Counted from the stretch's first letter, positions 1-12,491 are shown. The stretch: DNA of 64,000 nt from Palaemon carinicauda (GCF_036898095.1 NC_090731.1:150463402-150527401); one strand, 5' to 3'. Notes: generated by a model from the letters alone, not told the origin. Program-made: numbers and translations.

Positions 1-112
1 GGACATTCTTTACGTGGGGCTGACGTAACAGATCTACCCTTAGAGGAAGACTTCTTGGAAAGTCTACCAGCCATTGAAGTACCTCGGTGAACCACTCTCG
101 CGGGCCAGAGGG

Positions 113-1671
113 TAGCAACCAACGTCAACCTTGTCCCTTCTTGAGAGGCGAACTACTGCAGTACCTTGTTGACTATCTTGAATGGTGGGAATGCATATAA
201 GTCCAGAAGAGACCAATCCAGTAGAAACGCGTCTATGTGGATTGCTTCTGTATCTAGGACTGGAGAGCAACAGATTGGTAACCTTTTGGTCAACGAGGAG
301 GCAAAGAGGTCTATGGTGGGTTGACCCCAAGTAGCCCAAAGACTCTTGCCCACGTCCTTGTGGAGGGTCCATTCTGTGGGTATCACCTGACCCCTCCGAC
401 TGAGACAGTCTGCCAAGACGTTCAAGTCCCCCTGGATGAATCTCGTCAACAGGGAGATGCCTCGATTTCTTGACCATAAGAGAAGGTCCCTTGCGATCTC
501 GAGCAGCGTGAAGGAGTGTGTGCCTCCTTGCTTGGAGATGTACGCCAAAGCTGTGGTGTTGTCTGAGTTGACCTCTACCACTTAGTTTCGAAGAAGCTTT
601 CGAATATCATCAAGGCCAAGTGGACTGCTAATAGCTCCTTGCCGTTGATGTGCAAGCTCTTCTGACTTGAGGTCCACAGACCCGAGCATTCCCGACCGTC
701 CAGGGTCGCACCCCAACCCAAATCCGACGCGTCTGAGAACAACACGTGGTTTGGGTTCTTGACTGCTAGGGATAGTCCCTCTCTCAGACTGATATTGCTG
801 TCCCACCATTTCAGGCATGCCTTTACTGGATCGGAGACTGGGAATGATACCGTCTCTAACGTCTTGTCCTAGTTCCAGTGAGAGGCTAGATGGAACCGGA
901 GAGGCAGAAGGTGTAGTCTCCCTAGTGAGACAAACTGCTCCAGGGATGAGAGAGTCCCTACGAGACTGTTCCAACTCCTGACTGAACAAACGTTTTCTTT
1001 TCAGCATTAGTTGGACTTCGAGCAGGGCTTGTTCTATTCGGTGGCAGACGGAAAAGTCCGAAAAAAAAACTGGACTGCGAATCTCCATCCCCAAATATAG
1101 AATAATCTGGGATGGGATCAGTTGGGACTTTTAGGTTGACCAAAAGTCCCAACTCCCTGGCCAGGCTCAACGTCCAATGTAGATCCTGCAGACAGCGAAG
1201 ACTGGACGATGCTCTGAGAAGCCAGTCGTCCAAGTACAGGGAGGCTCGGACCCCCGATAGATGGAGGGATTTTGCCACATTCCTCATGAGCCTCGTAAAC
1301 ACGAGAGGAGCAGGACTGAGGCCAAAGCACAGGGCTCGAAACTGGTACCCCACATTCCTGTAAACAAACCTCAGAAACGGTTGGGAATCCGGGTGTATAG
1401 GAATGTGGAAGTATGCTTCCTGAAGGTCGAGAGAGACCATCCAGTCGCCTTCCATTAATGCTGTCAAGACAGCCTGGTAGACTTCATCGTGAAGTTTGTC
1501 TTGACAATGAACACATTGAGCGCACTTGCCTCTTACGTACTCCTGCAGTGAACATGGCTGCCAGATCATTGGAGCCATCCCTGAGGGACTTGTTCCTGCA
1601 GAGAACGTGGCTGTCAGATCATTGGAGCCATCCCTGAAAGCCTTGTTTATGCATGACATAATGTACAGCAA
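113..1671 (-). pseudogene. DIRS A1 reverse transcriptase and RNase H, broken
   Basis: The reverse-transcriptase palm is readable at about 1118-1530 (minus): VSLDLQEAYFHIPIHP, then ALCFGLSPAPLVFTR, then the catalytic box SLYLDDWL with both aspartates. RNase H follows at about 153-581 with VNSDNTTALAYISKQGG, a typical DIRS RNase H start. The frames of palm, thumb and RNase H differ, so several indels separate them. Upstream of the palm, the N-terminal RT motif (ALNVFIVKTNF) is in another frame and ends in a stop. A 53-bp tandem duplication lies at about 1543-1648, at the gag/RT joint. In a working element this region would copy the RNA into DNA; here it cannot make one protein. Confidence 0.85.
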
Positions 1672-3239
1672 AACTTCAAACGCTCGAAAAAACTCCTAAC
1701 AGGAGATGGTCTAGCTCTGAAGTCGACCATAAAATCTTGGAGCGTCTCATGGCCAGGCGCCAGGGAGAGTCTATGAGGTTTGAGAAGTCTATCTGGGCAG
1801 AGGCAGGAACTCCCAAGCCGAGAACTTCTCCCGTGTCATATCAGACTCTCGCTCTATAAGCCAGCTTAAAAGTAGGGAAAGCAAAGGCTGTCTCCCCCAA
1901 ACTCCTCCTGGTGATAAACCAGTCGCCTAGCAAACGTAAAGCTCTCTTAGAAGAGCGAGAGAGCACTAGCTTAGAAAACAACGGCTTCGAAGTAGCTAGG
2001 CCTAGTGTAAACTCTGACGTTTAGGCGAACGAGGAGCAGCAGTTACAAAATGGTCCGGACAAAGATCCTTAAAAATCAGCATGATTTATTTAAAGTCCAG
2101 AGAGGGCTGAGCAGCTTTAGGCTCCTCTCCGTCTGACAGAGTCCTCAAGGGAATATCAGTAGGAGGGGGAACAGCAACTGCCTCATCTGAAGGAACCTTG
2201 TCCGACAATAGCCGAGTCTCAAGCAAAGGGAGAGACCTGCCGTGGTGGCAATGCTTGAAAAGCAGAGTCCACACGCACTGGTGCATTAGTAGCGGACCAG
2301 GACGCAACGTCATGAAACTGCTTAACAGTCTGTGAACTGTCAACAACAACAGGTGCGTGAGGACGCTCGGCGTCCACTCGAGACTGTTTAGACTGCCTAG
2401 TCTGAGCAGTCAAAACAATTCTAGACTGCGGTGGTTGACGCTCAGCGTCAAAACAAGTCAACTCCGATGGTTGGCGAACGTCCTGAACGTCAACAGGAGC
2501 ATTAGTAAGTGGCCTAACGTCCAAATGCGGCTGAAAATCAACACGAGACCGCATCGAGTGAGGCTCTACATATCGTGACTGACGTGCTTAGCTACGCCAA
2601 CGTCAACAGGACGCACAAAGGTTCGTTTGGGCGGCTGAAGGCCAGGATCTCGATGAGATAAACGGCTAGGCTCAACGTGAACCTTATCGGCAGAATAATC
2701 CTCCATAAGAGAGGCAAGCTTATTCTGCATGTCTTGCCGTACAACCCATTTAGGATCAACGGGAATGGTTGCGGTAAGAGACGAGGGTAACGTCTGTGAC
2801 TGCAAAACCTTGCCTACAAAAAGACTCTCAGAGCCTGTGTTACGCTTTTGTTTAGGCGGCGAGCAGTCTTCCGATGACTGCATAAGGTCAGAGCTGTCCT
2901 AATAGTTAAAACCAGGACGCTGGACCTGTCCTGAAAGGACTGACTTTCTCTTAAAGGGCCTCGAAACCTTGTTCCACGGTTTCTTATGCGAAAAGCCTTC
3001 GGATGACGAGGAGAAAATCGTCTCTCTCGTCTTATGGTAGGGGCGATCTTGGTGAGATACGCCTGATACCATAGAGGGAACGTCTGTTCGCTGATCAAGG
3101 CCTCTCGAACCCATAAGTCGTACGACATTACTTCTCCCCTGGGCTTGGGAGCTTGCAAGAGGTCTCGGACTAGGCGAACGACAGGCACGAACAGACGAAC
3201 CCTCGGTCGCAACACTGATAACACTTTGCGCAATATCAC
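1672..3239 (-). pseudogene. DIRS A1 gag-like region
   Basis: This minus-strand region carries overlapping open segments (2814-3239, 2566-2883, 2219-2554, 2086-2349) that together resemble the gag-like region of copy A2. Shared features are an arginine/proline-rich start (RPRVRLFVPVV), a segment with VDPKWV..DMQNKLASLMEDY, then a Val/Asp/Gln-rich repetitive part and an acidic segment. The end of gag is recognised by the motif KAFRDGSNDL near 1640, equivalent to KALRDGSNELA in copy B. No enzymatic motif is visible; gag identity rests on position and similarity among the copies. The frame is broken several times. Confidence 0.6.
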
Positions 3240-4649
3240 TTTATCACTACGATTTTCTGTTTTGCACTTATTTCACTGAAATCGAATTTTTTAACAATTC
3301 ACATTAGGTATGAATAAAACTGATTTCTACCTGAAGCACGCAATTCTACCCTCATCAAAAGGTTATAATTGCGAAATCAGTCGTATAATGTAAGCACATT
3401 AATACAAGCAAAAAACAGTAAACATATTTTAAGATAAAAAGATCAGTGGCTGGGAAGGAGACTAAACACTAGTTCATTCAAACTACGTTTTCAATCTCTC
3501 ACCGTACAGTGCCTTGGGACGAGAATAAAAACTAAAAACGTTTTATCCTTTCTCCCCGTACAGAGACTAGGAACGAGAGTAAAAAGTTGACTCGAGAACA
3601 ACGTTACTCGCTTGGGACGAGAATAAAGATCGGAACGTTCTCTCTCCTCTCTCTCTCTCCGTCTCTATCTCTCTCTCTCTCTCTCTCTCTTGATTTCGCA
3701 CCGAAGAGAAGAGCCCACTTACCTTTCGTCAATAAACAGGTTATTTGACCAAAGGAAAAAACTGAAAGGTTTTTCAATTAAAAAGTTCCTTTAAAATAGT
3801 ATTTAAAACATTTAAGCTTTGAAAGAAGAATGAACAAAACGTCAAAATCGATTTACTCTTTCTGCAAAGTGAAACCGTGATATACTCTCTCTCTATCGTA
3901 ACGATAGAGCGCAAACTGTGTAGCATAAATAAACTAAACGTTAGTTCATCTTTGAAACAGTACGAAGACTATTCAAAGAAAATCTTTCATAAAATATTTA
4001 CTAAAAAATATTCATTCAATAAGTTTTAAATCATTTGCTCTGTAAAAGTAATTTACGATTGAAAGGGCTCAACGTTGTTTAACTTCGGTTTCCAAGTTAG
4101 GACCGCCTACTCTCAGGAAAGGTCGCATATAAACAAATCATTAAAATTTATCTTGATGTTTATTATAAATGGAAAGCTAATCGAAGAGGCCTAATAAAGG
4201 CGGTTGAGATATAAAATATATAGAGGAAAATCTATAATTAATTTATAACGTGATAAGATAATTGCTAAAAGCCTAAAACACACTTCCGTACTTAGGGAAG
4301 GGTCGGCCATTTAAAAGTCAAAGAAAGTCCAAAAAAAAAAAAACAATCCAAAGGCATCAAAAATTAAATCTATCCAAAAACGAGTTCAAGATTTAAGTTG
4401 AAGATAAAACACCTGCACTGCGAAAGCTCAAACCAAAAGGAAGTACTTCACCAAATATGTTGAGAAAACTCCAGGTTATACAGCCAGTATTGATACGTCT
4501 TGTCGTTAAGGCCGACAGAGAAAAAATTGGGTCTGTTTACATGTATATGCGGTATCTGGCCGATAGTTGGCGCTGGTGGGCACACCAGCAACCTTCATAG
4601 CGATCGCTCGCGAGTTTTTGTGTGTGTTTTCTGTCGAGCCGCTGGAGCA
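3240..4649. other. DIRS A1 5' noncoding region
   Basis: About 1.4 kb of AT-rich sequence without a gene. It aligns along its length with 37346-38590 of copy A2 (for example the CTCTCTATCGTAACGATAGA palindrome at about 3885-3907 and 37975-37993). It holds a (CT)n tract at about 3645-3691. It is the 5' leader of the element, between inverted repeat and gag. Confidence 0.7.
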
Positions 4650-5139
4650 GCAGCTATTATATATTCACCGGCTAAGTTAAATATTTAAAAAGGATTAATC
4701 CGTGGTTGAGCCCAAAAACCTATGATAACTTCTTAATAAACTACTACACAATTTTCCCATGAGAATAATGAACACTAAATTAGATAATAGACATGTAAAT
4801 AAGAAGAATAGACATATAAATAGGAAGAATTAGCAAAAAATGATAAATAAGAAACGGGTTTTTAGCGTCACTTTACCTTAGAAACTCCAGCGCAGGTGTT
4901 GTTAGTCTTGCTACGCAGAGAGGAGACGGACGGGCGGCGAGGAGGTAGAGAAGTTAACTACGATAAACGTACACTACCGTAACTTATTCTAACTTACACT
5001 AAGTGAACTTTAACATAACTTAGCTAATTTTTTTTTTTATTTTTATATTTTATATTTTTTTTACATTTTCTTTTTGATGATTACGTAATTTTAATCACTT
5101 TCACTCTCTACACTTAAAATTGACTGAATTACTTTCGCC

Positions 5140-6850
5140 TCACTCTTCCGTTTTCTTTGTTTCACTTTCTTCCGCTTCACTCTTTGCCGTTTTCTTCGAA
5201 TCACTTACATCCTCTTCATCACGAGTTCGCTTCGCAGTTTTTTTAAAGAAATTATCGATAGATAATTGCTTGGTACGGCTTTTCAGAATGTTTCGAAAGT
5301 GAGTTAGGCAAACATCATCGAACTGAGAAACTACACGACAAACCTGCAATTTCTTTGGATGGTATTTGTCGATGAAGTCGACCACGTCATGATATTTTCG
5401 TAACACCTCTTTTATATGCGCCGAACCTAACACATGTTCTACCTCCTCGCTCCCTTCCTCGTCATCACTCATGTGCTCAGACATAGCATGGAGTTCCTTG
5501 AGCTCATCCGTGGTAAGTTCGTCGTGATGTTCGGCGACGAGTTCCGTAACGTCATCTGCGTCGACCTCCAGACCCATGGACTTGCCAAGGGAGACGATTT
5601 CCTCTACGGCTTCCGCTACACCCCCCACGGGATCAGGTTCGGGGTTCAGGCCACAGCTTCTTCCAGGCAGAATTGAGGGTCCGTCGAGTTAATCCCACCC
5701 AAGCCTGATCTATGATCTTCAAGCAGTGCACGATGTTGAAGTGGCCCCTCCAAAATTCACGCAAAGTTAAGTTGGTGCTTTGCGTGACATTAAAGCACTG
5801 CTTAAATAAATGCTTGGTGTACAGCTTCTTAAAATTAGAGATGACTTGCTGGTCCATGGGCTGGAGGATAGAGGTGGTATTCGGTGGAAGATACAGCACC
5901 TTTATGAACTTGAATTCATCGAAGAGATCATTTTCAAGTCCGGGGGAGGTGAGCGGGTGCATTGTCAAGGCATAGCAGGCACCTTAAAGGCAATTTCTGT
6001 TCATGAAGATACTTCTTCACAGAAGGGCCAAAAACTTGGTTGACCCATTGCACAAAGAATTGCCTAGTGACCCAGGCCTTCGAGTTGGATCGCCAGAAAA
6101 CATGAAGCTGATCCTTATCGACGTTGTGTGCTTTAAAGGCCCTAGGGTTCTCTGAATGGTAAACAAGTAAGGGCTTGACTTTAAAGTCCCCGCTAGCGTT
6201 GGCACATAGGGCAAGAGTCAACCGATCCTTCATTGGCTTATGCCCAGGCAATTTCTTCTCTTCGGCAGTGATGTAGGTTCGACTCGGCATCTTTTTCCAA
6301 AACAGCCTGGTTTCATCTCAATTAAACACCTGCTGCTCTACGTAGCCTTCTTCCTGCACGATCTTTTCGAAGTTCTTGACAAAGTCAGCTGCAGCCTTTG
6401 TGTCCGCACTAGCAGCCTCTCCGTGGCGAACAACTGAATGAATCCCGGACCGTTTCTTAAATTTCTCGAACCAGCCACGAGATGCCTTGAAATCATCTGA
6501 GGAAGGCTCGGTTGAACTCTCCCCAGCATCACCCCCAGAGCTCTCCTCCTTCAAGTCCGTAAAGATGGCGTGCGCCTTCTCGCAGATGACGGTCTCGGTG
6601 ATGGTGTCGCCAACGATCTCTCTGTCCTTAATCCACACTAGTAGAATTCGTTCCATCTCTTCTATGATAGGGGTACGGCGTTTTGAAATTATGGTGATCC
6701 CCTTAGAAGGTTTCACTGCTTTAATAGCTTCCTTCTGTTTAAGGATTGTCAAGATCGTCGACATATTACGGCCATACTGTTTAGCAAGTTCACTCACGCG
6801 GATGCCACGCTCATGTTTTTCAATAATTTCCTGCTTAATTTCTAAAGAAA
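5140..6850 (-). pseudogene. Tigger T1 transposase (CENP-B/DDE type), broken
   Basis: Domains in order on the minus strand: HTH (EIKQEIIEKHERGIRVSELAKQ), second DNA-binding domain (FKASRGWFEKFKKRSGIHSV, HGEAASAD), then the DDE catalytic core. The first catalytic block reads QQVFN-stop-DET: the cysteine codon of the usual NCDET has become TGA. The second block is LDNAPAH and the third is LPPNTTSILQPMDQQVISNF, but they lie in different frames, so at least two indels are present. The C-terminus has an acidic region and the PCNA-binding-like motif QLSIDNFF near 5240. The true start codon lies at about 13388, across the inserted retrotransposon. The gene cannot give an active enzyme. Confidence 0.9.
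6839..6850. repeat. Target-site duplication of the I-type element, left copy
   Basis: The 12-mer TTTCTAAAGAAA occurs here and again at 13310-13321, flanking the retrotransposon. In the uninterrupted T2 copy the equivalent sequence (about 29615-29627) occurs once, which supports a duplication made on insertion. Confidence 0.9.
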
Positions 6851-7002
6851 TGAATGAATGATTTAAAGTTTTCAGGCATCCTGACATCTAAGGTCATTGA
6901 CGCCGGTAACATTTAATTTATGTATACAAAAATAAAAAATGAAATAAAATAAAAAATAAAAGAGTATTCAATTAAAATCATAAAAATTGAATGTCATAAA
7001 AG

Positions 7003-10000
7003 TTAAATATTTTTCAGAAGACCTGCTTCTGAAATAAATCTAAAAATGCCACTTGCATGGTAGGACACATCATTTCCAAGAATCTTGGCAAGGATGAACC
7101 TGCCACCCTCACCTCGAGCCTCAAACAAATATCTATTCCGCAAGTTGTTATAATTGGGGCATTCGGTCAACAAATGCCTTACTGTTAGAGGTACTAAACA
7201 GTTGTCACAATACGGTTGGTGTTGGCCCTTCAGCAGAAACTCATGTGTCAACCGAGTGTGACCAATACGGAGACGACAAAGAGACGTCTCCCATTTTCGG
7301 GGCATCATATTATACCTCCAAGGAGATATGACATTTGTTACCTCTCGCATTTTATTACCATCTAGGCTATCCCATTGCTGTTGCCATTTATTGCAAACCA
7401 ATTTCTTGATGTCAGGTAAGAAATCATTACAGGCAATGGGATACCTTCTTGGCAGCAACTCGGATGCAGCATTCTTAGCCAGAAAACCTGCCTTCTCATT
7501 CCCACACATACCTACATGTGCTGGAACCCAACAAAAGTGAACTGTTATACCTCTCCGTCCAATAATAAAAAGCCATTCTAAAATCTTTAAAACTAGAGGG
7601 TTATTAGAATTAAAAACTTCTATAGCTTGAAGGACACTCCTTGCATCACTAAAAATTGTAAAATTACCCTCCTTCTCCAATGCTATTTTCTCAATAGCGG
7701 TTAATATGCCATACAGTTCCGCAGTAAATATGGAAGCGGTCAGAGGAAGTGCACCTCTACAATTAAAACTATTACTATGTACCCCAAATCCAACGCCAGC
7801 ATCAGATTTGGAGCCATCAGTATAGATAAAAGTTGATCCTCTATGTTCTTTAACATGTTCATTAAAAAGAGACCTGGCTTCTAGGTCTGACATATTCTTC
7901 TTATCTCCTATAAAATATTTACAAAAAGATATCTCTGGTAACTTCCATGGAGGCGTTGATGATACCTTGAATGGAAGTACCTTACATCTAATTATATCCA
8001 GACTGTTTAATAATTGTTTCACCCGAAAGCCATAGGGTTGAGGAGATTTTGGGTGCATTTCAAAGTATGTTGGGTGCCTTATAAGGCTTGCAGTCTGGAA
8101 GGCTAAAGAATTAGGGAGTCTTTGCAATCTAAACCAATACCGAAGAATAGAAGACATCCGGTAAAGGTCTAGTGGTAACTCTCCAGCATCAACAAGGAGA
8201 CTTGGGATAGGTGATGTTCTGAATGCTCCCGTGGACAATCTAATACCTGCATGATGTATTGAATCTAATATTTTCAACCGGCTTGGGGTGGCTGAAGAGT
8301 ATACCTCACAACCATAACTAATTTTGGAAAAAATCAAGGCCTTGTATAATTTTAAAATAGTATTGCGGTCTGCCCCCATGATGTATGGGACAATACTTTT
8401 AAAATATTCAAAGCTTCAACACATTTAGCTTTTAGCGCTTTTAGGTGAGAAACCCATGTAAGTCTACAGTCAAATATCAAACCTAAAAATTTGGTTTTCG
8501 ATACACATGGTATCCGTTGACCTTTAATGTATATATCCGGGTCTGGATGTACTCCCCGGATACGACAAAAATGGACAATGGTAGTTTTACTTGTCGAGAA
8601 CTTAAATCCATTCATGTCAGCCCACTGGAAAATCTTATCTATGGAGTGTTGGATTTTTCTCTCAACCATTGCCATTCTAGTGCCAGCAAATGATATTGAG
8701 AGATCATCCACAAATAATGTTGAGAGAACATCCTGGGGAATGGCTGAGGATATCCCAATAATTGCTAGTGCAAAAAGGGTTACACTCAGCACACTACCCT
8801 GAGGAACTCCTTCCTGGCACCTACTCTCTGATAGAGTTTCCCCAACTCTCACTTGAAAAACTCTATGTGAAAGAAATGCCTGAATAAATAGTGGCAGCTC
8901 TCCTCTCAATCCCAATTCATGAATGGTTTTAAGAATACCATATCTCCATGTGGTATCATATGCCTTTTCAAGGTCAAAAAATACTGTAACATGGTGCTGT
9001 TTGGAAGCAAAGGCTTCACAAATAGAAGACTCAAGTCGTATCAACACATCAGTCGTTGAGTGCATTTTTCGGAATCCACATTGAATCGGTGATAAAATAC
9101 CTTTCTTTTCAAGGTACCATATCAGCCTTGCATTGACCATCTTCTCCATGATTTTACATAAACAAGATGTCAATGCAATAGGACGATAGTTTGCTGCTAA
9201 AAACTTGTCTTTACCGGGTTTTAAAAAGGCTAAAATAATGGCTAGTTCCCAAACACTTGGGTAACTATGATCATGCCATATTCTATTAATAATGCTTAAA
9301 ATAAATAGCTTTGTATTAAAATGTACATGTTTAATCATTGCATATGGAATTCCATCGGGTCCAGGGGCTGTATCGTTGTAATGAGCAAGTGCGGAATCAA
9401 ATTCTCTTTCAGTGAAAGGAGAATTATACGACTCTTCCCTTCTTGTTGCAAAATTTAAAATTTTCTTTTCTTCAGTGCTCCTATACTGGTGACCAGGGGC
9501 TCCTTCACACTTGCTGGATACATTTGAAAAATGATTAGCCAGGGCATTGCTAACTTCATTTGCTTCAGTTACATACTGGCCATTCACCTTCAACACTGGT
9601 GGTGGGTTGGGGGTGAATTTGCCAGCTATCTTTTTTACTTTCCTCCACACAGAAGATGGTGGTGTTCTACTGTTAATAGAGGAAACAAAAGACATCCATG
9701 ACTGGCGCCTTGCTTCTTTCATGGCACGACGGAACTGTGCTCTACATTTCTTGTACATAGTTAAATTTTCATCACTTCTGCGTCTACGCAATCGTGTTAG
9801 AGATCTTCTTGTGGCTCTGTGGAGTGCAGTTAGTTCTGAAGACCACCACGGGACTGGTCGTCGTTTGAATAACCCTGTTGTTTTGGGAATTGAATTGACT
9901 CCTGCTGTATGAAGAGTTCCATTCAGTAGGTCTATGGCATCATCAACACTTTCAAATTGTTCTGCTCTCCCTTCGATTTTACTTAGCTCGGAAAATTTAA

Positions 10001-10688
10001 CCCAGTCTGCCTTGTCTAGATTACAACGTGGCGATCTTTGCAAAGGCGGACCCTTGTTGGTGTTTATAATGATTGGTGCATGATCACTAGTATGCCAATC
10101 ATCTAATGTCCTCCAATCAAAATCAAGAAGGCAGTTAGAGCTTGCAATTGAAAGGTCAATGCATGACAAAGTACCTGTCTGAACATGGAAGTGTGTGGGC
10201 TCTCCTGTATTAAGGAGTCCCACATCCTCATTCTCCACAATTGATGAGATAATATTGCCCCTTGTGTTGGCCAAAACATCACCCCATAAAGGATGTCTAC
10301 CATTCATATCTCCCAGTAAAAGAAAAGGTTGAGGGAGTTGTTGAATGACCTCTGCTAAATCATCATATAAAATATTATCATTTGGAGGTAAGTACAGAGA
10401 GCATATTGTATATTTTCTCCCTATATCAATTTGTACAACAACTGCCTGCAGGGTTGTACGTATAGACATGGGTATTTGGGGAACATCTCGACGAATGTAC
10501 ATGAGACTTCCGCCATGGCTCCCTGCTTGTTGATTATATGGTGTTCTATAGCTAACATACTCTCGAGGACTAGGAGTGTTAGAATCAAGCATACTTTCCT
10601 GTAGACATACAATTATGGGGGAATGCTCATGAATTAGGAGCTTAAGTTCTTCATATTTCGCCCTCAAACCCTGACAGTTCCATTGCAA
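7003..10688 (-). pseudogene. ORF2 polyprotein: endonuclease, reverse transcriptase, RNase H; one frameshift
   Basis: ORF2 starts at about 10688, just after ORF1. N-terminal APE-type endonuclease: QWNCQGLR, CLQES, LLGDMNGRH and SDHAPI carry the expected Asn, Glu, Asp/Asn and His residues. The central reverse transcriptase shows TAPGPDGIPY, NYRPIALTS, FFDLEKAYD, GVPQGSVLS and the catalytic LFVDDLSI. The C-terminal RNase H shows FIYTDGSKSDAG, TAELYGI, FSDARSVLQAI and VPAHVG, followed by a Cys/His motif (CDNC...HLLTEC). The first 778 residues end at 8352; the last ~455 are in another frame from about 8379. A one-base change in a five-G run near 8372-8376 explains the shift. Rejoined, the protein would be about 1,225 residues, a normal size. 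It nicks DNA and reverse-transcribes the element RNA in place. Confidence 0.92.
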
Positions 10689-10702
10689 AATGGAGGAGAA
10701 AA

Positions 10703-11245
10703 CTATGGATTATTTCTGGAAGACATCTTGGATGAGGTCTTCCCATTAGCAGTTATTAATTTAACATTATTGCCAGTAGGTTTCTTCAGAGATGGTCTTG
10801 TTATGTTGGGTTTAACGTTGGTGTTTTTCTTTGTATTCTTTTTATCTATTTGTTGAGGTGGATGGTGGACCTCAACTTGAATTTCTGATTTATTCAGTCC
10901 ATCTTCTGGTTCATTAGAAACATCAACAGACAAAACATCAAATTTATTTGATGTCATAACCTTAACGTTTCTAATGGAGGGTGGAGAGAGAGATGGGGGT
11001 CTCTCTCTTTTGCGATTAATAGATGGTGGGATTCGAGGTTTTTGCACCTTTCCCACAACAGGTGCATCAGGTAAGTTAGTCTTAAGTGGAACCTCCATCA
11101 GAACAGGCAAGGACATGGCCTGAGAGAGGTTTGTATTACTTTTTGTAATGGCGGCTGAAGGCTGTACAGCAATGGGCAATGACCTAGTGTTAATACACCG
11201 TGGTAAAGCCTCAGGAGGTGATATGGATGCCTCGTTATTTGACAT
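10703..11245 (-). CDS. C-terminal part of ORF1, behind an in-frame stop
   Basis: This 180-residue reading frame begins MSNNEASISPPEAL and is rich in Pro, Ser, Lys and Asn, with no recognised domain. It lies in the same frame as the upstream ORF1 segment, separated only by a TAA at 11270-11272 that runs into a nine-A tract and seven further codons. ORF2 begins 15 bp downstream. It is either a low-complexity tail of ORF1 cut off by a mutation or slippage at the A tract, or a separately reached extension. I favour the tail. Confidence 0.6.
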   Translation of the reverse strand: MSNNEASISPPEALPRCINTRSLPIAVQPSAAITKSNTNLSQAMSLPVLMEVPLKTNLPDAPVVGKVQKPRIPPSINRKRERPPSLSPPSIRNVKVMTSNKFDVLSVDVSNEPEDGLNKSEIQVEVHHPPQQIDKKNTKKNTNVKPNITRPSLKKPTGNNVKLITANGKTSSKMSSRNNP

Positions 11246-11269
11246 TTTGTCAGATAGTATACTTTTTTT

Positions 11270-12491
11270 TTAGCTATTGGCAGTGCTAGGTTGGTTTGAT
11301 TTTAATGCCTTAGCATATGTATTTGATTTATTTAATAGTCTTTTGGCATGGGTTACACTTATATGTTCTAAATTTGATTTGTTGAGGGCAGCTTCCTCCA
11401 ACTTATATAGCTCACAGATCTTGTCTGTGGATTTGTGATTCGAGCTGCAATTTAAACACCTGGCTCCAAGTGCACACTCTCCATGGTAAGATTTGGAGCA
11501 AATACCACACATCTTCTCATTTTTGCAAACTTTGGACGGGTGCCCAAATTTAAAACAATTAAAGCATTGCAATGGCTTCTGCTTGAAGGGTCTTACTTTA
11601 ATCCTTTCGTTCTCGATAATAATATGAAAAGGTACATCAGCATCCTGGAACGTAAGGATTATCATTGATGTACCTGGGACTTTATGAACTTTCCAAACAT
11701 TTAATGGACACATGGCCAGTATCTCCTCCTCTGTAAAATCATATAGATCTCTGTTAAAAACTATGCCCCTTCCGTGGCTAAAATTTAGGTGGGGTTTGAC
11801 ATCTAACTTAATGTCATCATTATTTATTTTCATATTGGACAATATTACCGACTGTGTACTGGATTTGGCATGGATATGGAAACTTTTTTCCGAAACGAGA
11901 TATATCGCCTGGTGCAATAGTTCCTACTTTTTTCTGAATCAATTTGCATATTTTGAAATAATTCCCTGTAACCCCCTTTGATTCAGCTATAAGCCACATC
12001 GGTGGTTTTGGATTTCTCTGGGAGGGCATGACTAAATCCGCGTCTTTTTCCAACCAATCGGCAGGCCTGTACACATCTAAATCTTTTGGTACCTTATCGC
12101 AATGAGCAGCCGCGACATTCAAGTTATTAATTTTAATATTCTTCAAATTACTTATTGCACTAAATGCTTCGTCATAACTACTATAAGATATCCATGAATC
12201 CCAAGTTTCAGCTTCAAGTTTCATCCTTATTTCTTTTATGCATCCATAGCATTCAAATGCTTTACATAGATCATCATAATTTGTTTCTATTGAAATTTGT
12301 GTAACATGGAGGATTCGAAGTTTCCTCGTGTTACCCAAATTACTCGATTTAGAAATATCAGTAGAATGGTCCTTACCCGTTCCGAGGTCATCAACAGAGC
12401 TATCCCTTATCACATTAGCAGAGGTCGTCAACAGTGCCAGGGGAGAGTCAGCGTATCCAGGGGATGGGGGTTCGTTCCTTAAAGAATCCAT
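11270..12491 (-). pseudogene. ORF1 RNA-binding protein with zinc knuckles; one frameshift
   Basis: Chosen start at 12491 (MDSLRNEPPSPGYADS); there is no closer good candidate. Residues about 50-130 (KLRILHVTQISIETNYDDLC...) look like an RRM-type fold. After a frame change the protein runs to zinc knuckles CFNCFKFGHPSKVC and CGICSKSYHGEC plus CLNCSSNHKSTDKIC, typical of ORF1 proteins that coat the RNA. The first frame reads to 11820 and the second covers 11270-11917. The join is at an A6 tract near 11884-11889, where one extra base explains it. ORF1 proteins of this group package the RNA and help target-primed reverse transcription. Ends at TAA 11270 (see the following segment). Confidence 0.85.

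Larger units (their letters stand above)
1..4692 (-). mobile_element. DIRS-like tyrosine-recombinase retroelement, copy A1 (left part outside window)
   Basis: The element reads on the minus strand: gag-like region, reverse transcriptase, RNase H, then the start of the linker to the tyrosine recombinase at the left window edge. The right end (about 4650-4692) is a diverged copy of the inverted terminal repeat seen perfectly in copy A2 (32512-38751), with the shared core CACCGGCTAAGTT. The element replaces the 3' end of a Tigger transposon: the flanking sequence from about 4696 aligns with the Tigger T2 3' region near 27610. About 700 bp between gag and reverse transcriptase appears missing compared with copy B, so this copy is probably dead. 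Family assignment is strong; the exact right boundary is good to a few bases. Confidence 0.85.
4693..6850 (-). mobile_element. Tigger/pogo transposon T1, 3' and main part
   Basis: This is the larger part of a Tigger-type DNA transposon on the minus strand. The 3' untranslated part (4693-5130) aligns with T2 at 27610-28000. The left terminal repeat is missing because DIRS A1 sits there. The transposase gene is interrupted at 6850 by an I-type retrotransposon; the missing N-terminus and 5' leader continue at 13322-13555. Same family as T2 (terminal repeat starting CAGTGGAACCTC), different from T3. Confidence 0.88.

Noticed and set aside
11880..11892. Programmed -1 frameshift at A AAA AAG in ORF1
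   Set aside because: The downstream ORF1 frame is reached by a +1 (or one-base insertion) change, not -1, so the slippery heptamer does not explain it.
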